Source: Candidatus Methanoplasma sp.
GTDB taxonomy: Archaea > Thermoplasmatota > Thermoplasmata > Methanomassiliicoccales > Methanomethylophilaceae
Assembly (NCBI GenBank): GCA_031283015.1
Contig: JAITCQ010000057.1
Span: forward strand, 1-17,676
Length of the DNA stretch: 17,676 bases
Reading direction: 5' to 3'
Below, piece after piece: positions 1-7,600 of the stretch; position 1 is the stretch's first letter; each line of letters starts with the position of its first letter. A program made the position numbers and the translations under genes. The notes under the pieces are model-generated. The model saw only the letters and a program-made list of their open reading frames with translations. It did no database searches and had not been told where the DNA came from.

Positions 1-33
1 GCTCATGATATACATGAGGTCCAAAGGCAAATA

Positions 34-468
34 TTAAAACCGGACGATCCTCAGGACCGGACCAAGGATCGTCTCGATCAAAGCCGCCGCTGCCGCGGAG
101 ATGTAGATCAGCAATATTATGATGAGCAGCAAGAACAGCAGGACCGCCGAGAAGAAGCCGGACTCCCGCATCAGGAAGAACAGTGCCAGAATAGGAAGGA
201 ACATCAAAAGCCCGGCGGCGAGGAACCAGTAGCCCTTCCTTTCTTTCGGGTGAAGGTAGATCAGCCCGAGCCCCAATAGGCCGACGAACGGCGGAATGAG
301 GGCAAGCAGCACGGCGGCCTCCGAGACCTTTCTCGGTTTTTTATTTCCGTTGTTCGAGCGTTCCGGACTCCCGGCGGGTTCTCGGGGGACCTCCCTGAAA
401 CATTTGGGGCAGGTCAGGCTGTTGCTTTGAACGTACTCCCCGCAGCCGGGGCATTTCTTCAAACTCAT
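34..468 (-). CDS. Zinc-ribbon membrane protein, unknown function
   Basis: A 144-residue protein. Its N-terminus holds a zinc ribbon made of two CPxC knuckles, C6/C9 and C20/C23, as in the small zinc-ribbon domains common at the N-termini of archaeal membrane proteins. A basic, polar linker (about residues 28-47) follows, then three hydrophobic segments at about 48-72, 80-100 and 104-135, so the ribbon probably faces the cytoplasm. The start codon overlaps the stop of the upstream thioesterase gene by four bases (ATGA), so the two are probably translationally coupled. I do not recognise a specific family or function, and the link to the thioesterase may be only transcriptional. Confidence 0.8.
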   Translation of the reverse strand: MSLKKCPGCGEYVQSNSLTCPKCFREVPREPAGSPERSNNGNKKPRKVSEAAVLLALIPPFVGLLGLGLIYLHPKERKGYWFLAAGLLMFLPILALFFLMRESGFFSAVLLFLLLIIILLIYISAAAAALIETILGPVLRIVRF

Positions 469-902
469 TTCTTCGGCCTCTCGGCTTTGAAACCCACCGC
501 GGTCGCCGTCGCGATCAGCTTATCCTCACAGCGGAGGGACACGCCGACGGTCACGAGCGATCTCGACTCGTTGATGACTACCGCTTCCGCCTCCAGCACG
601 CCTCCGAAGCACGGGCGGTGGTAGACGATATTGCAGGACAGGCCCACCGTTCGGTAATCCATGTTGCATATGACCGCAAAAGTATGATCGATAAGACCGA
701 ACGAGGTCGCGCCGTGCACCACGCCGTTGCTGTTGAGGTCATGAGGAAAGACCTTTTTTCTCATGATCACCACATTCTTACGCGCACTGACAAGTTCTAT
801 GCCGTTGTTGACGGCGTAGGGAGCGTTGCACATCTCGTGGATGTTGTCCAGCCAGCCGTGCATCTCCGGGTCCACAAGCCCTTTTACGGTCTCCATGTCC
901 AT
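465..902 (-). CDS. PaaI-family hotdog thioesterase
   Basis: A 145-residue single hotdog-fold protein, the usual size for PaaI-type acyl-CoA thioesterases. The family core is visible at about residues 54-80: N59, G60, H63, G64 and D72 match the N-x-x-G-x-x-H-G...D catalytic and CoA-binding pattern. The C-terminal strand ends in LIATATAVGFKAE, typical of the fold. It probably hydrolyses an acyl-CoA; the substrate cannot be read from the sequence. The frame can be extended upstream to an ATG at 977, but the extension has no family match, and a TATA-like ATTAAATAC lies about 26 bases upstream of the ATG at 902, so a leaderless start at 902 (or 896) fits better. The zinc-ribbon gene follows with a 4-base overlap. 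Confidence 0.85.
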   Translation of the reverse strand: MDMETVKGLVDPEMHGWLDNIHEMCNAPYAVNNGIELVSARKNVVIMRKKVFPHDLNSNGVVHGATSFGLIDHTFAVICNMDYRTVGLSCNIVYHRPCFGGVLEAEAVVINESRSLVTVGVSLRCEDKLIATATAVGFKAERPKK

Positions 903-923
903 GGACGTGGTATGCGCGGGGTT

Positions 924-932
924 GTATTTAAT
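924..932 (-). promoter_or_regulatory. TATA-like box of the thioesterase gene
   Basis: On the minus strand the sequence reads ATTAAATAC, centred near 928. Archaeal transcription usually begins about 25-27 bases downstream, which would be at the ATG at 902, giving a leaderless mRNA. Confidence 0.5.
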
Positions 933-990
933 CGGAACATACAGCCCGGTTTGAGCGAAGATCGCGATCGTCCGCACGGAACGGCAGATT

Positions 991-998
991 GATTAAAG
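991..998 (+). promoter_or_regulatory. TATA-like box of xseA
   Basis: GATTAAAG, centred about 25 bases upstream of the ATG at 1019, fits a leaderless transcript starting at or near that codon. The rest of the divergent interval 903-1018 holds a 10-base palindrome, GATCGCGATC (960-969), next to the partial dyad TCCGCACGGA (971-980). Both are possible operator sites but weak evidence. Confidence 0.4.
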
Positions 999-1018
999 CG
1001 GATGCGCATGGGGATTTC

Positions 1019-2284
1019 ATGGCAGAGACGATGACGGTGACCCAGCTCAACACAAGGGTGAGGTCCATCCTTTCGGAGTCCCCTCTGGTCAAAGACGTTT
1101 GGGTCACGGGGGAGCTGTCAAACCTCAAGAAGTACCCGTCCGGACACTACTATTTCACGCTCAAGGACAGCGCCAGCGAGATCCGCGGCGTGATGTTCAA
1201 AAATTCCCGGGGACGAATAGATTTCGAACCGGAGGACAACATGAAGGTGACCGCCTTCGGGAGGGTGGACCTGTATGTGGAGAGGGGGGCCTATCAATTC
1301 ATCGCGGAGACCATGCAGCGGTCCGGCGTCGGCGACCTGTATCTGGCGTACGAAGCGCTGAAGAAGAAGCTAGAGGCCGAGGGGCTGTTCGACCCCGCGA
1401 GAAAACGCCCGCTCCCACTCTATCCCAAGGTGATCGGGGTGGTGACCTCCCCCGCCGGCGCGGTGATACACGATATAATCACCACGTCTGGAAGGCTGTT
1501 CCCCGCCGACATCCTGCTGTATCCGGCTCAGGTGCAGGGCGAAGGTGCGGCGGAATCCATCGTCAAAGGGATCAAAGCCCTCAACAAGGAGGGTGCCGAC
1601 GTACTCATTGTGGGAAGAGGGGGAGGATCGATAGAGGACCTGTGGGCATTCAACGAGGAGATCGTCGCGAGGGCGATAGCAGCGTCGGAGGCGCCGGTCA
1701 TCTCCGCCGTCGGCCACGAGACGGACTTCACGATCGCCGATCTGGCGGCGGACGTCAGGGCTCCGACGCCCACCGGAGCGGCGGAACTCGCGCTGCGGGA
1801 CCGCAGGGAATTGATAAGACATCTGGATACGGATATGTTAAGGGTGAACAGGGCGCTGTCGGGAGTATTGGAAAGGATGCACTATCGTTTCAAAGCGGCG
1901 GATTCGAAGCTTGCCCCGAAACGCGCGGAGCAGAGGGTCTCGATGCACAATATGAGGCTGGATGAACTCCATTCGCGGATGGACTCTGCCCTCAGATACA
2001 GGACGGAGGCTGTGCGCAGAAGGTTCATAAGAGCGGACTCGGCGGTGGACGCGCGTGTTCAGAGGATGGTCGAAAACAACGGAAAGGACCTCCGAAGATT
2101 CTCCGAAAGGCTGGAGAGCGTCAACCCGATGAAGGTGCTGGACAGGGGATACGCGCTCGTCACCGACGAAGACGGCAGGGCGATCACTTCCTTCGGACAG
2201 GTGGGGGCGGGAACGAACATCGGCATAACGATGAAGGACGGAAAGGCAGAGGCAGAGGTAAAGAAAGTGGAGATGAGACGATGA
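1019..2284 (+). CDS. xseA: Exonuclease VII large subunit
   Basis: The catalytic large subunit of exonuclease VII, which degrades single-stranded DNA from both ends. All family blocks are present: an N-terminal OB fold (about residues 1-95, with VTGELSNLKKYPSGHYYFTL), the LEAEGLFD segment, the central nuclease core with GVVTSPAGAVIHDI, the DVLIVGRGGGSIEDLWAFN motif, and ISAVGHETDFTIADLAAD followed by APTPTGAAE. A long helical, arginine-rich C-terminal part then ends in the NPMKVLDRGYALV block. About 421 residues, normal for the family. The frame is open back to a TTG at 989, but homology begins near the ATG at 1019, which also has a TATA-like box at the right distance. The stop overlaps the xseB start (ATGA). 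The protein is of bacterial type and patchy in archaea, which suggests an old transfer (inference). Confidence 0.95.
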   Translation: MAETMTVTQLNTRVRSILSESPLVKDVWVTGELSNLKKYPSGHYYFTLKDSASEIRGVMFKNSRGRIDFEPEDNMKVTAFGRVDLYVERGAYQFIAETMQRSGVGDLYLAYEALKKKLEAEGLFDPARKRPLPLYPKVIGVVTSPAGAVIHDIITTSGRLFPADILLYPAQVQGEGAAESIVKGIKALNKEGADVLIVGRGGGSIEDLWAFNEEIVARAIAASEAPVISAVGHETDFTIADLAADVRAPTPTGAAELALRDRRELIRHLDTDMLRVNRALSGVLERMHYRFKAADSKLAPKRAEQRVSMHNMRLDELHSRMDSALRYRTEAVRRRFIRADSAVDARVQRMVENNGKDLRRFSERLESVNPMKVLDRGYALVTDEDGRAITSFGQVGAGTNIGITMKDGKAEAEVKKVEMRR

Positions 2285-2508
2285 ACGCAGAGGAAATGAC
2301 ATTCGAAGAGAGCCTGAAGACCCTCGAACAACTGGTCAGCGAGCTGGAGAACGGGAATCTGGACCTCGACAAGGCGCTGGAGATATACGAAAGGGCGATA
2401 GTGCTGAGGGAGCGCTGCAGGAAGATACTGGACGAATGCGACCGCAGGGTACAGAAGCTTATAGAGACGTCCGAGGGCATGAAGAGAGAGGACCTCATTT
2501 CTGAGTGA
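2281..2508 (+). CDS. xseB: Exonuclease VII small subunit
   Basis: A 75-residue helical protein with the full XseB signature: MTFEESLKTLEQLVSELENG, then LDLDKALEIYERAIVLRERC, then a short helix. Several XseB copies bind the helical C-terminal part of XseA and are needed for activity. The start overlaps the xseA stop by four bases, so the subunits are co-translated. Its 3' end overlaps the 3' end of the convergent DUF4435 gene by 14 bases (2495-2508), leaving no room for a separate terminator. Confidence 0.95.
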   Translation: MNAEEMTFEESLKTLEQLVSELENGNLDLDKALEIYERAIVLRERCRKILDECDRRVQKLIETSEGMKREDLISE

Positions 2509-3355
2509 CCCACAGGGTGAAGTTGTTCCTCTGGGACCATTTCGTTATGTCTCTATACAGGTCTGTCCTCACAAAGTAATCGAGGCCGAACGCCAACCTC
2601 AGCGCGCCGGTGACCCGGCCTTCGTTCATGCCGGCGCTGTTGTATGAGCCGAATGTCTCCGACAGACCTATCACCAACACGGCGGCCGCGTCGTGGCCCC
2701 GGACGGCGTTCCACGGATCGTTCAGCGATTCCTCTTCCTCCGCTATCATGTCCGCAAGCTCTTTCTTTCCGGCGCCTTTGTTCAGCGACTGGGAGAACAC
2801 CTCGTCGATCATCTTCCGTATGTCGATCGCCAGCGTCTTCCTGTGTATGAATGCGGAATGGTCAAGGTTCTTGAAGCTAAGCCCTATCCTTTCCCTTGCG
2901 GAGATAAACATCAGCAGGCCGACGGGATATGCGGATCTTGCCAGGATATCCCTTACCTTCCCGTATTTCTCCTCGAAGCTCTCCAGCAGTTCCGGGTCGG
3001 AGTATTCGGTGAGGACGTCCTCAAGCGCGCCGGTGCTCATGATCATCGATTCCAGATCCCTTTTGTCGGAAAGGAACAGCGGCGGGCTGTACGTCTTGCC
3101 GCAAAGCCTGTCGAGATCGGCGTCCATGATCCCTATGACCTTCTTGTCGCCCCTTCTCCCCCAGACCTCGTTCACCGACCTTCTGACATTGTCCTTGGAG
3201 AATGCGGTGATTATCTTCGTTTCGTCCCGGTCTATGAATTTGCCGTACAACCTGCCGTCGGTCACGCCTTCGACCACCACGATCGGACCTTTGTGGGAGG
3301 ACCTCAGCATGGAGATGCTGTTGGCGATGTCCGAGGACGTCAGGTCACCTATCAT
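2495..3355 (-). CDS. DUF4435/TOPRIM-type nuclease, AriB-like (PARIS effector candidate)
   Basis: A 286-residue protein with a TOPRIM-like N-terminal half of the DUF4435 type: PIVVVEGVTDGRLYGKF (catalytic-type E29), then VIGIMDADLD (D78-x-D80, D82), then DLESMI (residues 100-105). These acidic positions are the metal-binding pattern of TOPRIM nucleases. The C-terminal half is helical and not recognised. In the PARIS anti-phage system, AriB is a DUF4435 TOPRIM protein held by the ATPase AriA and released as a toxic RNase when an infection signal is sensed. Gene order, size and overlap here match that pairing. The start is fixed by an 11-base overlap with the end of the ATPase gene and a GAGG-type ribosome site inside it. 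A more general OLD-like ATPase/TOPRIM pair is the main alternative. Confidence 0.75.
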   Translation of the reverse strand: MIGDLTSSDIANSISMLRSSHKGPIVVVEGVTDGRLYGKFIDRDETKIITAFSKDNVRRSVNEVWGRRGDKKVIGIMDADLDRLCGKTYSPPLFLSDKRDLESMIMSTGALEDVLTEYSDPELLESFEEKYGKVRDILARSAYPVGLLMFISARERIGLSFKNLDHSAFIHRKTLAIDIRKMIDEVFSQSLNKGAGKKELADMIAEEEESLNDPWNAVRGHDAAAVLVIGLSETFGSYNSAGMNEGRVTGALRLAFGLDYFVRTDLYRDITKWSQRNNFTLWVTQK

Positions 3356-4388
3356 CTTCCATCCTCAGCTCAACAGACAGGTCCCAGTTGTCATGTATCA
3401 CCTGAGGGGAGTGGGTGGCGACTATCGCGTGCAGCCCGCGGAGCCTGGCGATGTCCGAGAACGTCTTTCCGAGACGCTGCTGCCACGCCACGTGCAGGGA
3501 TATCTCCGGCTCGTCTATGATGACGAGCGATCCGTTCCCGGCCTCGAAAAGAATGAGGTAGAACATAACTAGGATCTGCTTCTCCCCCGAGGATAGTTTG
3601 CTGAGCGGCAGGGCGGCGCCGTTGTCCATCCTTACGCTCAGGATGTTGCTTTCGTTGATGTATATGTTCTTGTTCACAAAGAGGTCGTTCACTATATCCA
3701 CATAAACGATGGCGGACTCCGAGAGATCGTAGTTCCTTTTGACATATTCCTCCGCGGAGAACGCAAGGTCCTCGTAATCCTGCCTGTATCTCATGATCTC
3801 GAACCTTGACGGCGGGAACCTGTATCCCGCGGGTATGTCCGGTTCGATCCCCGCGCGTTTGATGAAATCGAGTTTGGCCTTGAGGTCCTTGCTCCAGAAT
3901 TCCAGTTCGGCGTCTGTGTATGCTTTCCTTCCCTGTTTGGGAATGTCCGCGAGACGGCTGTTCTCCTTGGCGTCCCTGAGTTTTTCGGCCAGCATCTTCG
4001 TGTACGTTTCAAGCGCCGGTCTGATCTCGTCCCCGGCGGAGACCACGGACCTGTCCGGGGAGATGTAGAGGACCTCCAGGATGTTCCTCATCTCCTCGAC
4101 GGAGATCTCCTCTTCGATCTCGTTCTTCTGCATCTGTATCAACGGGACCTCTCCTTCGTTCTCCAGGATGAGGGAGCTGCCGTCGGCGAACTTCAGGTCG
4201 ATCCTTTTGAAGTTGACGCCCTTCACGTCGTCGATGTTCCCTCTGAGGATGTCGTAGATGAGTTTCATGATGGTGGATTTCCCGTACCCGTTGAGCGAGT
4301 GGATGAACGTAACGTAACCGCCGCTTAGACTGACATCGTAGTCATATTCGCCGAACAGGCCGTATATGGAGAATCCTTTGAGCATCAT
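3345..4388 (-). CDS. ABC/AAA15-like ATPase, AriA-like (PARIS sensor candidate)
   Basis: An SMC/ABC-class ATPase of 347 residues from the proposed start. Walker A is LNGYGKST (32-39), the ABC signature LSSGEKQ (265-271), Walker B SLVIIDEPE (287-295) and the H-loop ATHSPQ (324-329). The insert between Walker A and the signature (about 50-260) is mostly helical and charged. This is the AAA15 architecture of AriA, OLD and related defence ATPases; the DUF4435 gene directly downstream favours AriA. The frame is open to an ATG at 4451, but the added residues lack homology-like character, and CAAATACC (4411-4418) lies about 26 bases upstream of the ATG at 4388, so a leaderless start there (or at 4385) is preferred. 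No transmembrane segment is seen. Confidence 0.8.
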   Translation of the reverse strand: MMLKGFSIYGLFGEYDYDVSLSGGYVTFIHSLNGYGKSTIMKLIYDILRGNIDDVKGVNFKRIDLKFADGSSLILENEGEVPLIQMQKNEIEEEISVEEMRNILEVLYISPDRSVVSAGDEIRPALETYTKMLAEKLRDAKENSRLADIPKQGRKAYTDAELEFWSKDLKAKLDFIKRAGIEPDIPAGYRFPPSRFEIMRYRQDYEDLAFSAEEYVKRNYDLSESAIVYVDIVNDLFVNKNIYINESNILSVRMDNGAALPLSKLSSGEKQILVMFYLILFEAGNGSLVIIDEPEISLHVAWQQRLGKTFSDIARLRGLHAIVATHSPQVIHDNWDLSVELRMEDDR

Positions 4389-4410
4389 AACGACCCGTAA
4401 ACGGTTTGAA

Positions 4411-4418
4411 GGTATTTG
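4411..4418 (-). promoter_or_regulatory. TATA-like box of the ATPase/DUF4435 cassette
   Basis: The minus strand reads CAAATACC, centred near 4415, about 26 bases before the ATG at 4388. This spacing supports a leaderless cassette mRNA and the shorter start of the ATPase. Confidence 0.4.
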
Positions 4419-4452
4419 AGCTTTAGAGCAGCGCGGCTCGGGAACAGACATT

Positions 4453-4479
4453 GTTCAGAGTGATCTGAAAACTCTGAAC
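4453..4479. promoter_or_regulatory. 27-base palindrome, candidate operator
   Basis: GTTCAGAGT (4453-4461) is repeated exactly as its reverse complement ACTCTGAAC (4471-4479) around a 9-base spacer. Inside it, TCAGA (4455-4459) and TCTGA (4464-4468) form a second, overlapping dyad, so the TCAGA half-site occurs three times. The element lies between the divergent ATPase cassette and the giant surface-protein gene, upstream of both TATA regions, where a dimeric regulator could act on either. Confidence 0.5.
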
Positions 4480-4486
4480 GCGCAAG

Positions 4487-4508
4487 CGGCGGATTAACAA
4501 ATCTGCCG
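4487..4508. repeat. Nine-base-pair hairpin upstream of the surface-protein promoter
   Basis: CGGCGGATT (4487-4495) and AATCTGCCG (4500-4508) pair over nine positions with one G-T wobble and a four-base loop. It sits just before the AT-rich promoter region and eight bases after the 27-base palindrome. It could be a second protein-binding dyad; a function in RNA is less likely since it lies upstream of the TATA candidates. Confidence 0.4.
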
Positions 4509-4510
4509 AC

Positions 4511-4580
4511 TGGTATATATTTTTATATAAAATATAGAGACTATTTTATACGCATAGGCAGATGCATTTTAAATAATAAA
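4511..4580 (+). promoter_or_regulatory. AT-rich promoter region of the giant surface-protein gene
   Basis: Several TATA-like stretches are packed here: TATATATTTTTATATAAAAT starting near 4512, ATTTTATAC near 4541, and TTTTAAATAATAAA near 4567. The strongest matches would give a leader of roughly 30-60 bases before the TTG start at 4602, which fits the ribosome binding site present there. Which box is used cannot be decided by reading. Confidence 0.5.
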
Positions 4581-4585
4581 TTCCA

Positions 4586-4593
4586 GAAGGGGG
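4586..4593 (+). promoter_or_regulatory. Ribosome binding site that selects a TTG start
   Basis: GAAGGGGG ends eight bases before the TTG at 4602, good spacing for a Shine-Dalgarno element. An ATG at 4597 lies only three bases from it and, in its own frame, reaches the stop codon TGA after one further codon (ATG TCT TGA), so the TTG is the functional start of the long frame. Confidence 0.55.
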
Positions 4594-4601
4594 AATATGT
4601 C

Positions 4602-7600
4602 TTGAAAAGAACGATCGGTCCGGGTAGCCGGACATATATGGCCATCTTATCGGTGGCGGTCTTGCTTGCAGTCACTTTGTTATTGTTCATCCCGTCATCG
4701 TCCGACACGGATGCGGCGGACGACATCCCGTATATCGACGAGAACGGGATCACAAAATACAAGGATAACAGCGAGGTAACAGTGATCGAAACCCTCGCGG
4801 ACATCCCTGCCAACAGGACACTGACGACCGGATGGTATCTTATTTCTCCATCCAAATATATCTACCTTAGTAACACGCTCATCATAAGCGGCGATGTCCA
4901 CATCATCCTCGGGGAATCGAGCATTTTATCTGCATCGGCTGAGTTTGTTTACAATCCCTCTGGTCCGGGGATCAGAGTCACCGGAACGGACAGCCTGACC
5001 TTATATGAGCAGCCGCAGATAACCAGAGTAGGTAGAGTAGTAGCAACGGGCGGCGACAACAGCGCAGGAATCGGTGGCGGCAAAGGTGCCGACGGCGGCA
5101 CGATAACCATCAACGGCGGCAACATCACAGCAACCGGCGGCAACCGGGGCTCGACTAGCAACTATGAAAGAGGCGGAGCAGCCATAGGCGGCGGCAACGG
5201 TGGTGCCAGCGGCACGATAACCATCAACGGCGGCACGATCGTAGCAAACGGCGGCAACCGCGGCGCGGGTCTCGGAATAAGCGAAAACTTTGGCAGCAGC
5301 GGTTCGATCACGATTAACAAAGGTAAAATAACAGCGATTAGCGACCATTGGGCTCCAGGCATCGCCACCGGCGGCACGTTAACCATCAACGGCGGTACAA
5401 TTGAAGCGAAGGGCACCGAGAATGAACCAGGCATCAACGCCGGGGAGATCATTATCAACGATGGAGATATAACTGCGTATGCCTCTTACTTTGGCGCAGG
5501 CATTGGTGGCAGATACAACCAAAGCGGCGGAATAATCACTATCAACGGCGGCAAAATTGACGCGAATGGTGCTCAAGGGGCGGGCATCGGCGGCGGTCGC
5601 GGCGGTGACAGCGGAATAATCACCATCACCGGCGGCGAAATAATTGCATTTGTTCATTCGATGGGAGGCGCAGGCATTGGTGGCGGTTACGGTGGAAAAA
5701 GCGAAACAATCACTATCACCGGCGGCAAAATCTCTGCAAATGGCAGTGACTCCACCAACTATGGTGGGGCAGGCATTGGTGGCGGCTCCGGAGGCACTGG
5801 CGGCACGATCACCATCACCGACAGCGAGGTCTATGCGATCGGCGGCGCAGGCGCCGCAGGCATCGGTGGCGGCGGCCCTGCCAGCGGCCGTCCCGGTGGC
5901 AGCGGGGGAATCATAACCATCACCAACAGCGACATCAAAGTTTCCGCCGCGAACCAAGCCGCAGCCATCGGCGGCGGTTATAACGCCAATGGCGGCACGG
6001 TCACCATTACAGGCAGCACAGTTAACGTATTATCCAATAGCTCCATAGGCGGCGGCAGTGCGACGGCGGGCGGCACGGTACTCATATATGGGAAAGATAT
6101 GCGTGTAATCTCAAAAGCATCTTTTGGAAGACCCGTCGTAGTTGGAGATAATACATTCGTCTTCCTTCCGCAAGAAGATCTGCTTCAGCAGAGCAACCAG
6201 CCTGCCGGTAACAAAATACAGTTCACAGCCGTTCCCAATTCGGCTGGCGCGGTCAAGGCCACGCTGCCGGCGTCCCTTGGCATAGCCGAGCCGCTGGACA
6301 TTCTTTCCGGCCTTGACAGGGCCGGGAAGGCGATGGCGATCATCACTTCGCTCGCTACGGAGGAGATGTCTTTCGAGTTGGCAGGATACTATAACAGCCC
6401 GATAACAAAGACCGGGGCACAGATGAGCGCGCCCGGTGCATCTGTCGATTTCAGGAATGGATACACCCTCTATCTGACCATCGTCGGCGGGGACTACGGC
6501 GAGGTCGAATATTCGGTTCAGGACGGCGCAAGTGGGAAGCTGACCGGGACCGGAGGATATATTGATACAGAAAATGGGAAGGTCATCACTCTGACCCAGA
6601 AAAAATTGACCAACGGAGCCTTTGTATCATGGGCCGGAAAGATCAATTCCACCATGGAAAGTATAGATGTTTTGAGCAACGGCAATATAGATGTCAACGA
6701 GACCGTCACGTTCGCGCCGGAAGCCGACACGTGGAACCTTAAACTGAACACTGGCACAGGCTCCGCGACAGTCGTATATGATGGGAAAACGTTCATCTAT
6801 GATTCGGGGGCCGACGGCATGAACATACCTATCGGCAAAGGGGTTTCGGTATCCGCTACGGCACCGGTCGGTGCGGTCTTTGCCAACTGGTATGGGGATG
6901 GGACCTGCATCAACACGCCGTCGTTCAACATACCGGACACTAATATCGATGATAAAGAATACACAGCAAGATTTGTGACCGCCGCCGATGCGGTAACCAT
7001 AAATCTCTCATCAGACCCGGCGGCGATCGATGTGAAGTACTACTTTAAATCGGCAACGGGTCCGGGGACCCTTCCGGCTTCTTATGGAACCGTGTCAGGC
7101 AACACACTGGTTGTCGGCAAGAACGATATCGTTTACATCAATACGGACCCGGCGGCGACCTATGATTCGTCGCTATACACGTTCATAAGATGGATGGAAG
7201 GGGGCGAGTATCTGTCAGGGGCCGCCGAACATCTGATGTCCGACCTAGCCACAGGCGGATCCGTCCGGAACCTGACTGCGAAGTTCGCCAACGATCTGTT
7301 GGACATAACTCTCACGTCGTCACCTTTGGTCGCGAATCCGGTGTTCAGCTTTAAGATAGGAGCGGGTTCGTTCGTCAACGTCACGAACGGGATCATCACG
7401 GTCAGCAAGAGCGATCAGATCGTCATAAGAACATCTGAGCCGTCGGGGTATGAATTCCTAAGATGGCGGGACCCTGCTGGCAGAGTGATATCGACGACGG
7501 CAACGACCGAGGCAGTGTCTTTATCGCTGTACGCTTCAGCGGTGACCTTCACAGCAATGTTCACAACGACCGGTGAAAGGGTGACCGTGACCCTTCTTTC

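Noticed and set aside
1099..1965. A 288-codon frame inside xseA in another phase
   Set aside because: Glycine- and arginine-rich product without domains, wholly inside a gene with full XseA conservation.
2495..2508. Convergent overlap of xseB and the DUF4435 gene as a possible frameshift or annotation error
   Set aside because: Both C-termini are complete and in frame with their own stop codons. A 14-base tail-to-tail overlap is ordinary in compact genomes.
2610..3572. A 320-codon open frame on the plus strand
   Set aside because: It lies antisense to the DUF4435 and ATPase genes, whose motifs (TOPRIM residues, Walker B, H-loop) are on the minus strand. Its own protein is serine-rich with no recognisable domain, typical of a shadow frame in GC-rich DNA.
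5001..5957. Antisense frames and a possible CRISPR or satellite array in the GGC-rich repeat stretch
   Set aside because: The repeats are in-frame, degenerate and of unequal length, and encode beta-helix coils. There are no identical repeats with unique spacers, and the antisense proteins are low-complexity.
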